A DNA stretch of 64,000 bases from Streptococcus mitis subsp. hohhotensis (GTDB lineage: Bacteria > Bacillota > Bacilli > Lactobacillales > Streptococcaceae): positions 37,202 through 101,201 of the forward strand of contig NZ_JAIRCA020000007.1 in the NCBI RefSeq assembly GCF_020089495.2. Direction: 5' to 3'. The position numbers and the translations under genes are program-made. The notes beneath the pieces were generated by a model. It made no database searches. It saw nothing but the letters and a program-made list of their open reading frames with translations, and was not told where the DNA came from. This document shows positions 56,813-64,000 of the stretch, piece by piece. The first letter of the stretch is position 1; each line of letters opens with the position of its first letter.

Positions 56813-57632
56813 CAACGACAACCATCCTATCTTGTCCAAACTGGTCCTTTAGTGTCCGAACTCTTTTTTCAGGAAGATGTTTCCTAAAAAGTTCAGGAAC
56901 ACTTTGACCTTGTTTGTATCCAATTTCAAGGTAAATCTTACCACCATCTTTGAGATAGCCCTTTGCATCTTCCGCAATTCTACGGTAAATAGCTAGACCA
57001 TCCTCATCTGTAAAGAGAGCTAGATGAGGCTCTGAATGCAAAACATTCAAACCGACTTCAGACTCATCTCGACGAGAGATATAGGGTGGATTGGATACAA
57101 TTATATCATATTTTTCAGAAATTTCTGCAAAACAATCAGATTTTTTAAAAAATATATTAAGTTTTTGATTTTTAGCATTTTCGCTAGCTAAATCTAAAGC
57201 ATCTTGGGAAATATCCGCTGCTGTTACTGACCAATCTTGTCTGTTTTTTGCTAAGGCGATAGCAATAGCTCCACTACCTGTTCCAATATCCAGAACTGAA
57301 AGATTCGTCTCAGGATTTTCAGCCAGGATAAGCTCCACCAACTCCTCTGTTTCTGGACGAGGAATCAATACTCGCTCATCAACTGTTAACTGCATTCCAT
57401 AAAAATCTGCCTGTCCGATGATATACTGTGCCGGTTTATGAGCTGCTAACTGTTGGAAAATTCCTTTTACAAATACTTCTTCCTCTTCCGTCACTTCATG
57501 CTGGAGGGCAAAAACAAAGTCCGTAAAAGATAGATTTTTCAGGCTACGATAGACAAAAGAGAGGCTTTCTGCTTCCTCTCCTTGTCTTATCAATTCTTCT
57601 TCAAAATCTGAAAATAATTGAGCTAATTTCAT
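56796..57632 (-). CDS. prmC: Peptide chain release factor N5-glutamine methyltransferase
   Basis: PrmC (HemK) methylates the glutamine of the GGQ motif of release factors. The 278-residue protein has an N-terminal helical domain and an AdoMet fold with VLDIGTGSGAIAIALA (about 114-129) and the catalytic NPPY in IVSNPPYIS (about 181-189). It overlaps prfA by one base (TAATG), its substrate's gene, and then runs into the Sua5 gene, a common order in Firmicutes. The ATG at 57632 is used because the coupled stop-start is perfect. Confidence 0.96.
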   Translation of the reverse strand: MKLAQLFSDFEEELIRQGEEAESLSFVYRSLKNLSFTDFVFALQHEVTEEEEVFVKGIFQQLAAHKPAQYIIGQADFYGMQLTVDERVLIPRPETEELVELILAENPETNLSVLDIGTGSGAIAIALAKNRQDWSVTAADISQDALDLASENAKNQKLNIFFKKSDCFAEISEKYDIIVSNPPYISRRDESEVGLNVLHSEPHLALFTDEDGLAIYRRIAEDAKGYLKDGGKIYLEIGYKQGQSVPELFRKHLPEKRVRTLKDQFGQDRMVVVDDKQD

Positions 57633-58711
57633 TATTTGTTTAATTCTTCTAATTTTTGCGTTTGGTCATAAAGCACCAAGGCGTCCACAACTTCGTCCAA
57701 TTTACCAGATAAAATCGTATCTAGTTTTTGGAGGGTTAAGCCGATACGGTGGTCTGTGACACGGTTTTGTGGGAAATTATAAGTACGGATTCGTTCTGAA
57801 CGGTCACCAGTACCAATAGTCGACTTACGCTCAGCGTCTTGTTCATCTTGTGCAATTTGTGCAAAGTGGTCAGCAACACGCGCACGGATGATTTTCATGG
57901 CTTTCTCACGGTTCTTCTGCTGAGTACGTTCTTCCTGCATCTCAACCTTGATATTGGTTGGCAAGTGAACAATACGAACGGCAGTCGCAACCTTATTGAC
58001 GTTCTGTCCACCAGCACCAGAGGCGTGGTAGATATCAACACGAAGGTCTTTTGGATCAATGTCGTATTCAACCTCTTCAACTTCAGGCATGACAAGAACT
58101 GTCGCTGTGGAAGTATGAACACGACCTTGGCTTTCTGTCACAGGGACACGTTGCACACGATGGGCTCCAGACTCATACTTAAGTTTAGAGTATACAGATT
58201 GACCCGAAACCATGGCAACCACTTCTTTGAAACCACCGACACCATTCATAGAAGCTTCCATAACTTCAAAGCGCCATCCTTGAGCTTCAGCATACTTTTG
58301 GTACATGGTTAGCAAATCTCCAGCGAAAAGTGCTGCCTCGTCTCCACCAGCAGCGCCACGGATTTCAAGGATAATATTCTTGTCATCGTTTGGATCTTTA
58401 GGAAGGAGCAAGATTTTCAGTTTTTCTTCGTATTCTTCTTTTTCAGACTTGGCATCTTTGAGCTCTTGCTTGGCCATTTCTTCCAAGTCCGCATCTCCAC
58501 CTGATTCCTTAATCATCTCTTCGGCATCAACGATGTTTTGAAGGACTTGTTTGTACTCACGGTAAGCCGTCACTGTATCACGGCTTGAAGCCTCTTCTTT
58601 TGAGAGCTCCATGAAACGCTTGGTGTCCGAAACCACATCTGGGTCACTGAGCAACTCTCCTAATTCTTCATAACGGTCTTCTACAGCTTGTAGTTGATCA
58701 TAGATGTTCAT
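57632..58711 (-). CDS. prfA: Peptide chain release factor 1
   Basis: RF1 terminates translation at UAA and UAG. The 359-residue protein has the GGQ motif in [19 protein letters not shown], placed in the middle as usual, and a codon-recognition region with [15 protein letters not shown], which contains the RF1-type tripeptide position (PVT). The start ATG at 58711 overlaps the tdk stop by four bases (ATGA). The order tdk-prfA-prmC-sua5 is the pneumococcal one. Complete and typical. Confidence 0.97.
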   Translation of the reverse strand: MNIYDQLQAVEDRYEELGELLSDPDVVSDTKRFMELSKEEASSRDTVTAYREYKQVLQNIVDAEEMIKESGGDADLEEMAKQELKDAKSEKEEYEEKLKILLLPKDPNDDKNIILEIRGAAGGDEAALFAGDLLTMYQKYAEAQGWRFEVMEASMNGVGGFKEVVAMVSGQSVYSKLKYESGAHRVQRVPVTESQGRVHTSTATVLVMPEVEEVEYDIDPKDLRVDIYHASGAGGQNVNKVATAVRIVHLPTNIKVEMQEERTQQKNREKAMKIIRARVADHFAQIAQDEQDAERKSTIGTGDRSERIRTYNFPQNRVTDHRIGLTLQKLDTILSGKLDEVVDALVLYDQTQKLEELNK

Positions 58712-59298
58712 TTTTCTTCATTCTCCTTATTGATTTCAGGGGCAAAATAATGTTTACGGCAAACTGAGACATAGGTTTCATTACCACCAATCTGGATCTG
58801 TTCTCCATCGTAAACGGGCAGTCCATCCTGTGTTCGCAAGACCATAGTCGCCTTTTTCTTACAATACTGGCAAATGGTCTTGATTTCGTCAATTTTATCT
58901 GCTAAAAGCAAGAGATATTTGGAACCTTCGAACAATTCATTGCGAAAGTCATTTTTCAAACCAAAAGCCATGACAGGTATGTCTAACTCGTCAACAACTC
59001 GAGCCAGGTCGTAAACATGGTGACGCTTGAGAAACTGAGCTTCATCGACCAAAACACAGTAAGGTTTTTCTGATAGGTCTCGGATATAGCCGAAGATATC
59101 AGTTGTTTCCTCAATCGCAATGGCAGGGCGTTTCATGCCAATACGACTCGACACATAGCCAACACCGTCACGCGTATCCAGAGCCGAGGTCATAATCACA
59201 ACACCTTTTCCTTGCTCCTCATAGTTATAGGCCACCTTGAGAATCTCGATTGTCTTTCCAGAGTTCATGGTCCCATAACGATAATACAACTGTGCCAT
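58708..59298 (-). CDS. tdk: Thymidine kinase
   Basis: Thymidine kinase type II phosphorylates thymidine in pyrimidine salvage. The 196-residue protein has a P-loop GTMNSGKT at 9-16, the DEAQFL Walker B (near residue 88-93), zinc-binding cysteines (CQYC near 146 and C-x-x-H near 183), and the YEYNE-like lid. The ATG at 59298 lies at the upstream end, with a weak ribosome site. An extended -10 (TGA TATACT) sits at about 59343-59348 on the minus strand. It is first in the tdk-prfA-prmC operon, divergent from the tautomerase gene. Confidence 0.95.
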   Translation of the reverse strand: MAQLYYRYGTMNSGKTIEILKVAYNYEEQGKGVVIMTSALDTRDGVGYVSSRIGMKRPAIAIEETTDIFGYIRDLSEKPYCVLVDEAQFLKRHHVYDLARVVDELDIPVMAFGLKNDFRNELFEGSKYLLLLADKIDEIKTICQYCKKKATMVLRTQDGLPVYDGEQIQIGGNETYVSVCRKHYFAPEINKENEEK

Positions 59299-59421
59299 GT
59301 TTCTTGCTTCACGTCCATTTCTAAATTTTTGCTACATTCTAGTATATCATAATTTTCTTAAGCTTTAAACGGCAAAATGTGGTAAAATAGAAGAAATCAA
59401 AAACTAGTGGAGGAAGCTATT

Positions 59422-59604
59422 ATGCCATTTGTACGCATCGATTTATTTGAAGGACGCACGCTCGAGCAAAAGAAAGCTCTTGCTAAGGAAGTAACGGAAG
59501 CGGTTGTCCGCAACACTGGAGCCCCTCAATCTGCTGTCCATGTCATCATCAACGACATGCCAGAAGGAACTTACTTCCCACAAGGGGAAATGCGCACCAA
59601 ATAA
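59422..59604 (+). CDS. 4-oxalocrotonate tautomerase-family protein
   Basis: This 60-residue protein is a small hexameric tautomerase. After removal of Met1, the catalytic proline Pro1 becomes N-terminal in MPFVRIDL, and Arg residues near 11 and 39 fit the family. The start at 59422 is fixed by GGAGGA eight bases upstream; an earlier in-frame ATG at 59407 would remove the N-terminal proline. Substrate is unknown. It is monocistronic, with a -10-like TGG TAAAAT at about 59379-59387. Confidence 0.9.
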   Translation: MPFVRIDLFEGRTLEQKKALAKEVTEAVVRNTGAPQSAVHVIINDMPEGTYFPQGEMRTK

Positions 59605-59739
59605 GCTAGCTTAAGCAGAATTGCTTAGGCTTTTTCAATCTCCAAGTAGCATCCATTGAAGAAATAGTCCAAATTTGTTACAATTTGAGAAGAGACTTGG
59701 AATATTCCAAGAAAAGAGCAATTTATTAAAGGAAACATT

Positions 59740-61113
59740 ATGATTACACGTGAATTTGATACCATCGCTGCTATCTCTACTCCACTAGGTGAAGGGGCTA
59801 TTGGTATTGTCCGCCTGAGCGGAACAGAAAGTTTTGCTATTGCGCAAAAGATTTTCAAAGGAAAAGACTTGAGCAAGGTTGCTAGCCACACTCTCAACTA
59901 CGGTCACATTGTTGATCCTCAGACAGGAAAAGTCATGGACGAGGTTATGGTTGGGGCTATGAAGTCTCCAAAGACCTTCACTCGTGAGGATATTATCGAG
60001 ATTAACACTCACGGTGGGATTGCGGTGACCAATGAGATTCTCCAGCTAGCTATCCGTGAAGGAGCTCGATTGGCTGAACCTGGTGAATTTACTAAACGTG
60101 CCTTCCTAAATGGACGTGTTGACTTGACTCAGGCTGAAGCCGTTATGGACATCATCCGCGCCAAGACAGACAAGGCCATGAACATTGCGGTCAAACAACT
60201 GGACGGCTCCCTTTCTGATCTTATCAATAATACCCGTCAAGAAATCCTCAATACACTTGCCCAAGTCGAGGTCAATATTGATTATCCTGAGTATGATGAT
60301 GTTGAGGAAGCTACTACTGCTGTTGTCAGAGAAAAGACAATAGAGTTTGAAGAATTACTAACTAATCTTCTTCGAACAGCACGCCGTGGCAAAATCCTCC
60401 GTGAAGGAATTTCCACTGCCATCATCGGCCGTCCTAACGTTGGGAAATCAAGCCTTCTCAACAACCTCTTACGTGAAGACAAGGCAATCGTAACCGATAT
60501 TGCTGGTACGACACGTGATGTCATTGAAGAATACGTCAACATCAACGGTGTTCCTCTAAAATTGATTGATACAGCTGGTATCCGTGAAACGGATGACATC
60601 GTGGAACAAATCGGAGTTGAGCGTTCGAAAAAAGCCCTCAAGGAAGCTGATCTAGTTCTACTAGTGCTAAATGCCAGTGAACCACTAACCGCCCAAGACA
60701 GACAACTTCTTGAGATTAGCCAAGATACAAACCGTATTATTCTTCTTAATAAAACCGACCTACCTGAAGCGATTGAAACTTCTGAACTTCCAGAAGATGT
60801 CATCCGTATTTCAGTTCTTAAAAACCAAAACATTGATAAGATTGAAGAACGTATTAATGACCTCTTCTTTGAAAATGCTGGTTTGGTTGAGCACGATGCT
60901 ACCTACTTGTCAAACGCCCGTCATATTTCCTTGATTGAAAAGGCTGTTGAAAGTTTGCAAGCTGTTAATGAAGGTCTTGAACTGGGGATGCCGGTTGACT
61001 TGCTTCAAGTTGACTTGACTCGTACTTGGGAAACCCTCGGAGAAATCACTGGGGATGCTGCTCCTGATGAACTCATCACCCAACTCTTTAGCCAATTCTG
61101 TTTAGGAAAATAA
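59740..61113 (+). CDS. mnmE: tRNA uridine-5-carboxymethylaminomethyl modification GTPase MnmE (TrmE)
   Basis: MnmE with MnmG modifies U34 of tRNAs that read split codon boxes. The 457-residue protein has an N-terminal tetrahydrofolate-binding domain, a helical domain and an inserted GTPase domain with G1 GRPNVGKS (near residue 228), G2 GTTRD, G3 DTAG and G4 NKTD. It ends with the catalytic C-terminal motif FCLGK, where the cysteine is invariant. The ATG at 59740 follows AAAGGAAAC. It is monocistronic with a shared terminator with dapA on the opposite strand. Confidence 0.97.
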   Translation: MITREFDTIAAISTPLGEGAIGIVRLSGTESFAIAQKIFKGKDLSKVASHTLNYGHIVDPQTGKVMDEVMVGAMKSPKTFTREDIIEINTHGGIAVTNEILQLAIREGARLAEPGEFTKRAFLNGRVDLTQAEAVMDIIRAKTDKAMNIAVKQLDGSLSDLINNTRQEILNTLAQVEVNIDYPEYDDVEEATTAVVREKTIEFEELLTNLLRTARRGKILREGISTAIIGRPNVGKSSLLNNLLREDKAIVTDIAGTTRDVIEEYVNINGVPLKLIDTAGIRETDDIVEQIGVERSKKALKEADLVLLVLNASEPLTAQDRQLLEISQDTNRIILLNKTDLPEAIETSELPEDVIRISVLKNQNIDKIEERINDLFFENAGLVEHDATYLSNARHISLIEKAVESLQAVNEGLELGMPVDLLQVDLTRTWETLGEITGDAAPDELITQLFSQFCLGK

Positions 61114-61114
61114 G

Positions 61115-61152
61115 AAAAATCCATGCTCGTTATTGCGGTCATGGATTTTATT
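61115..61152. terminator. Bidirectional terminator between mnmE and dapA
   Basis: AAAATCCATG and CATGGATTTT form a ten-pair stem with a 14-base loop, followed by T-rich sequence on each side. It serves the convergent mnmE and dapA genes. Confidence 0.85.
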
Positions 61153-61158
61153 GTCTTA

Positions 61159-62094
61159 TTAGTAATCTGGTCTTAAGACACCTGTTACAGTTGCCTTAGT
61201 CGCTTCGTAGTCGCCATCTACGACGACTTTGATAATGCGTTTGGCATCTTCTTCTGGTGCTGGAACAAGAGGTAGACGAGTTGGGCCAGCTGCAAATCCC
61301 ATATAGTTGAGAACGGCCTTAACTGGAGCAGGACTTGGATAAGAGAAGAGGGCATTGACCTTAGGAATGAATTTACGTTGAATAGCTGCGGCTTTCTTCA
61401 TATCGCTTTCTGCAATGGCAGTAAACATCTCGTGCATTTCATCCCCATTTGTATGAGAGGCAACAGAAATGACCCCGTCCGCACCAAGGTTCATGGCATG
61501 AAAAGCATCGCCATCCTCACCAGTATAGACCAAGAACTCTTCTGGCTTATGCTCAATCAAGTAAGCCATATTAGCCAAGCTAGTACATTCTTTGACCCCA
61601 ATGATATTTGGATGGTCAGCCAAGCGAAGCATGGTTTCTGGAGTCAATTCGACAACTACACGCCCTGGAATGTTATAGATAATAATTGGTAGGTCAGAAG
61701 CATCTGCAATGGCTTTAAAATGCTGATACATTCCTTCTTGAGAAGGTTTGTTGTAGTAAGGAACAATAGCAAGCCCAGCTGCGAAACCACCAAATTCCGC
61801 TACTTCTTTGACAAACTCGATCGAGTCTCGCGTATCATTGGTACCTACACCCGCAATCAAAGGCACACGTCCATTGACAATCTTTTGTACAGCCGCAAAG
61901 AGTTCCAACTCCTCATCGTGGGTTAAAGTTGGACTCTCAGCAGTGGTCCCTGCGAGAAGAATTCCATCCGTATGATGAGCCAATAGATGTTCAATCAAGG
62001 CTGGAATGGCATCAAGGTTGATGGAACCATCCTCGTGGAAGGGAGTAATAAAGGCTGTGATGATTTTACACTCTTTTAAATCTTGATAAGACAT
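61159..62094 (-). CDS. dapA: 4-hydroxy-tetrahydrodipicolinate synthase
   Basis: DapA condenses pyruvate with aspartate semialdehyde, the first step of lysine and meso-diaminopimelate synthesis. The 311-residue protein has GTTAESPTL at 49-57, Tyr140 in YNIPGRV, and the Schiff-base Lys168 in IIGVKECT. The catalytic set is complete. The ATG at 62094 has AGAGGTG upstream. It follows asd by 55 bases and uses the product of Asd, so they likely form one operon; a perfect palindrome lies between them. Confidence 0.95.
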   Translation of the reverse strand: MSYQDLKECKIITAFITPFHEDGSINLDAIPALIEHLLAHHTDGILLAGTTAESPTLTHDEELELFAAVQKIVNGRVPLIAGVGTNDTRDSIEFVKEVAEFGGFAAGLAIVPYYNKPSQEGMYQHFKAIADASDLPIIIYNIPGRVVVELTPETMLRLADHPNIIGVKECTSLANMAYLIEHKPEEFLVYTGEDGDAFHAMNLGADGVISVASHTNGDEMHEMFTAIAESDMKKAAAIQRKFIPKVNALFSYPSPAPVKAVLNYMGFAAGPTRLPLVPAPEEDAKRIIKVVVDGDYEATKATVTGVLRPDY

Positions 62095-62119
62095 GAAAAC
62101 ACCTCTCTATTTCAAAGAA

Positions 62120-62137
62120 GGAGTTCATATGAACTCC
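62120..62137. promoter_or_regulatory. Perfect 18-base palindrome between asd and dapA
   Basis: GGAGTTCAT and ATGAACTCC form a perfect inverted repeat with no spacer. On the minus strand it is followed by TTCTTT, so it may be a weak internal terminator, a processing hairpin or a protein-binding operator. Confidence 0.5.
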
Positions 62138-62149
62138 TAAACGTTATGA

Positions 62150-63226
62150 CTATTTTAATTCAAATTTCAATTCGGCAGTTGGACGAACCAATCCACGTTC
62201 ATGAAGAGTTTCAGCAATCTGAACTGAGTTCCAAGCAGCACCTTTGAGAAGGTTATCTGAAACAACCCACATGTGAATTCCTTTTTCTGCATCCAAGTCT
62301 TTACGGATACGACCAACAAAGGTATCACGTGAACCAACTGCATTGATGGCTTGAGGATAGATTTGATGAGCTACATCATCTTCAAGGACAGCGCCTGGGA
62401 AGGCTGCGATAGCTGCTTTCACTTCTTCAATTGGAGCCACTTCTTTTGTTTCAATGTAAACAGACTCAGAGTGAGCTGACAAGACTGGAATGCGCACACA
62501 TGTTGCAGATACTGCAATGCTATCATCTTCCATGATTTTCTTAGTTTCCTTAGTCATCTTCATCTCTTCGTAAGTGTAATCATTGTCAGTGAAGACATCG
62601 ATTTGTGGAAGAGCGTTAAAGGCGATAGGATAGTGTTTCTTGTCACCACCTGAAGGTAAGATTTCCGCATGCAAATCACGTGGATTCACACCATCATTCA
62701 AGACTTCACGAAGTTCACGTTGTGTTTCAAGAATCGCTCCCATACCAGCACCTGAGACAGCTTGGTAAGTTGAAACGATGATACGATCCAAGCCCCATTT
62801 TTGACGGACAGGTTCAAGCGCCACCATCATTTGGATTGTTGAACAGTTAGGGCAGGCAATGATACCGTTGTGGGCATCAAGTGCATGAGCATTGACCTCT
62901 GGAACAACCAAAGGAACGTCTGGATTTTGACGGAAGTAAGATGTATTATCAACTACTACCGCTCCAGCTTTCACTGCGTATGGTGCATACTTAGCTGATG
63001 TAGAACCACCTGCCGAAAAGAGAGCAATATCAACTCCTTCAAAAGCTGTTTCAGTCGTTTCTTCAATTGTAATATCTTGATCTTTAAATTTCAAAGTCTT
63101 GCCTGCTGAACGTGCAGAAGCAAGTAAACGGATTTTATCGATTGGAAGTGTTGATTCTTCCAACATTTTTATCATCTGAGCTCCGACAGCACCTGTCGCG
63201 CCGACTACAGCAACTGTATATCCCAT
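62150..63226 (-). CDS. asd: Aspartate-semialdehyde dehydrogenase
   Basis: Asd makes aspartate semialdehyde for lysine, threonine, methionine and wall precursors. The 358-residue protein has the NADP-binding motif GATGAVG (near 9-15) and the catalytic cysteine Cys128 in CPNCST. Length and motifs match the Gram-positive/archaeal-like branch. The ATG at 63226 is preceded by AAAGAGG. A -10 TATAAT (63277-63272) and TTGCAA -35 lie just upstream, while a distinct small RNA is encoded further upstream. It is followed by dapA. Confidence 0.96.
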   Translation of the reverse strand: MGYTVAVVGATGAVGAQMIKMLEESTLPIDKIRLLASARSAGKTLKFKDQDITIEETTETAFEGVDIALFSAGGSTSAKYAPYAVKAGAVVVDNTSYFRQNPDVPLVVPEVNAHALDAHNGIIACPNCSTIQMMVALEPVRQKWGLDRIIVSTYQAVSGAGMGAILETQRELREVLNDGVNPRDLHAEILPSGGDKKHYPIAFNALPQIDVFTDNDYTYEEMKMTKETKKIMEDDSIAVSATCVRIPVLSAHSESVYIETKEVAPIEEVKAAIAAFPGAVLEDDVAHQIYPQAINAVGSRDTFVGRIRKDLDAEKGIHMWVVSDNLLKGAAWNSVQIAETLHERGLVRPTAELKFELK

Positions 63227-63271
63227 AAATAACCTCTTTCGGAATTTTCTAAAAATTTCTATAATAGATGT

Positions 63272-63299
63272 ATTATACTACTTTTTCCATGAATTGCAA
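63272..63299 (-). promoter_or_regulatory. Promoter of asd
   Basis: TTGCAA (63299-63294), a 16-base spacer and TATAAT (63277-63272) on the minus strand, separate from the upstream RNA's own promoter. Confidence 0.7.
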
Positions 63300-63323
63300 A
63301 GCTTTTTCATCATTTTTTGGAAA

Positions 63324-63467
63324 ATAAAAATCCCCAGTAGCTAGACCAGGGACTAAGAGGCATCTTCATGTGATGAGCAGGTTCACACAACTCATCAAGG
63401 TCCGCTCCTGCGTTATGACCTCCTTATGCTCAATAGTAGCCCGAAGACTACCTATCGACTCATCGCA
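63324..63467 (-). ncRNA. asd RNA motif small RNA
   Basis: The stretch upstream of asd in streptococci encodes a conserved RNA known as the asd RNA motif, found by comparative genomics and detected as a small RNA in S. pyogenes. Here it starts near 63467 from a perfect promoter (TTGACA, 17 bases, TAGAAT), has several conserved-looking stems (for example TAGTCTTCGGGCTA), and ends with a terminator stem CCCTGGT/ACTGGGG followed by ATTTTTATTTT (63322-63351). The RNA is therefore about 144 bases and probably separate from the asd mRNA. I recognise it by position and sequence character; no alignment was run. Confidence 0.7.
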
Positions 63468-63473
63468 TCTATT

Positions 63474-63502
63474 ATTCTACTAAAGAGAATAACTTTTGTC
63501 AA
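63474..63502 (-). promoter_or_regulatory. Promoter of the asd small RNA
   Basis: TTGACA (63502-63497), a 17-base spacer and TAGAAT (63479-63474). The consensus -35 and spacing indicate a strong promoter. Confidence 0.8.
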
Positions 63503-63517
63503 CAGACAAAACTCTTT

Positions 63518-63668
63518 ATACTCTTCAAAAATCTCTTCAAACTTCGTCAGCGTCGCCTTACCGTATATATGTGACTGACTTCGTCAGTCTTATCTACAAC
63601 CTCAAAACAGTGTTTTGAGCAACCTGCGGCTAGCTTCCTAGTTTGCTCTTTGATTTTCATTGAGTATT
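63518..63668. repeat. BOX element 5 (boxA-boxB-boxC)
   Basis: It begins ATACTCTTCA and ends CATTGAGTATT, with one boxB (GACTGACTTCGTCAGTC) and boxC. It lies between the asd RNA promoter and the transposase gene. Confidence 0.9.
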
Positions 63669-63705
63669 AGTTTTATTTACACAGGTGCATAAGAAATATC
63701 TTTGA

Positions 63706-63727
63706 AAAATTTGGGGCAGATTTGGGG
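63706..63727. repeat. Tandem 11-base repeat
   Basis: ATTTGGGGCAG occurs twice, back to back. It stands in a stretch (63669-63838) with no gene that contains AACCCTTGTAAATCAAGAG beside it. Such repeats occur as integrase arm sites near integration ends, but here this is only a guess. Confidence 0.45.
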
Positions 63728-63798
63728 CAGAGATAACAAAAACCCTTGTAAATCAAGAGTCCACTGAAAAAATAGGTCTCTTACTTTTAATGAAATGA

Positions 63799-63840
63799 AA
63801 ACCGAGGAATCTCTCGTTAATTTGAGCGAATTCCTCGGTT
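63799..63840 (-). terminator. Hairpin after the transposase gene
   Basis: AACCGAGGAAT and ATTCCTCGGTT form an 11-base stem around a 20-base loop, followed on the minus strand by TTTTC. It includes the transposase stop and may be part of the IS end. Confidence 0.55.
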
Positions 63841-64000
63841 ATTTTGTATTTATTAAGGTCATAATTCGTTTCATATTGACCACGAAGATGGTTGTTGCTG
63901 CCTGTAACTCCATGCTGAAAAGACCCGATGCTCTCGCGACATCAAAGCCATGTCTCTGTTTTAGTTCGGCATTCTTTGCTTCGATTTTATAGCGATGTCT
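63839..64000 (-). CDS. IS1182-like transposase, C-terminal 53 residues (cut by window edge)
   Basis: The minus strand reads RHRYKIEAKNAELKQRHGFD, then ASGLFSMELQAATTIFVVN and ends at a TAA. This is the C-terminal end of transposases of the DDE type in the IS1182/ISL3-like group, with the YKIEAKNAELK segment being the conserved E region of the catalytic triad (Glu in KIEAKNAE). The body of the gene lies beyond 64000, so I cannot tell if it is intact. Confidence 0.85.
   Translation of the reverse strand, partial: RHRYKIEAKNAELKQRHGFDVARASGLFSMELQAATTIFVVNMKRIMTLINTK

Overview
The window looks like a chromosomal segment of a mitis-group streptococcus, Streptococcus pneumoniae or a very close relative such as S. 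mitis. The base composition is low in G+C. The gene content includes IgA1 protease, a second M26 metalloprotease, a histidine-triad protein beside AdcAII, RexAB, GapN and a PvaA-like protein. Five BOX repeats are present, and the tmRNA encodes the streptococcal tag AKNNTSYALAA. From memory, several blocks match pneumococcal gene order internally, but the joins between blocks differ from the reference strains I know, so I do not name a species.

Layout. 1-6.5 kb: carbohydrate storage and glycolysis on the minus strand (glgC partial, glgB, gapN, pulA), with a catabolite-repression site at the glgB promoter. 6.5-12.7 kb: ligA, an MFS exporter, an Rgg-like regulator and an ABC-F ATPase. 12.8-15.0 kb: phosphoglucomutase and a thioredoxin-fold Bta protein. 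15.17-15.52 kb: tmRNA, flanked by repeats resembling an integration scar. 15.6-18.4 kb: GDSL esterase, Cof-type phosphatase and CapA-like protein. 18.6-24.3 kb: def, rlmB, a decayed transposase, htpX-lemA, rsmG and uraA with a PyrR-type attenuator.

24.4-45.4 kb: two giant M26 zinc metalloproteases in tandem, then an uncharacterised protein with a Cys-x-Cys-Gly motif next to rexA-rexB, and a CPBP-family membrane protease. 45.8-51.6 kb: zinc acquisition (adcAII and a seven-triad Pht protein under a likely AdcR operator) and an amino-acid permease. 51.8-59.3 kb: a tight minus-strand run of DUF1002 protein, pvaA-like gene, nucleoid-associated protein, glyA, GNAT, Sua5/YciO, prmC, prfA and tdk. 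59.4-63.5 kb: tautomerase, mnmE, dapA, asd and a small RNA matching the asd RNA motif. The right edge enters an IS1182-like transposase.

Themes. Glycogen is made by GlgC/GlgB and debranched by PulA. PrfA and PrmC form the release-factor module. DapA and Asd feed lysine, peptidoglycan and threonine synthesis. AdcAII and Pht scavenge zinc, while the M26 proteases need zinc. The most interesting non-coding signals are three genes (ligA, the ABC-F gene, rlmB) whose predicted transcription start falls on the start codon, repeats around tmRNA that suggest a lost integrative element, and BOX elements that end exactly at two stop codons. I did not find a clear, wholly new multi-gene system. The closest candidates are the uncharacterised gene joined to rexAB and the regulator/exporter/ABC-F cluster.
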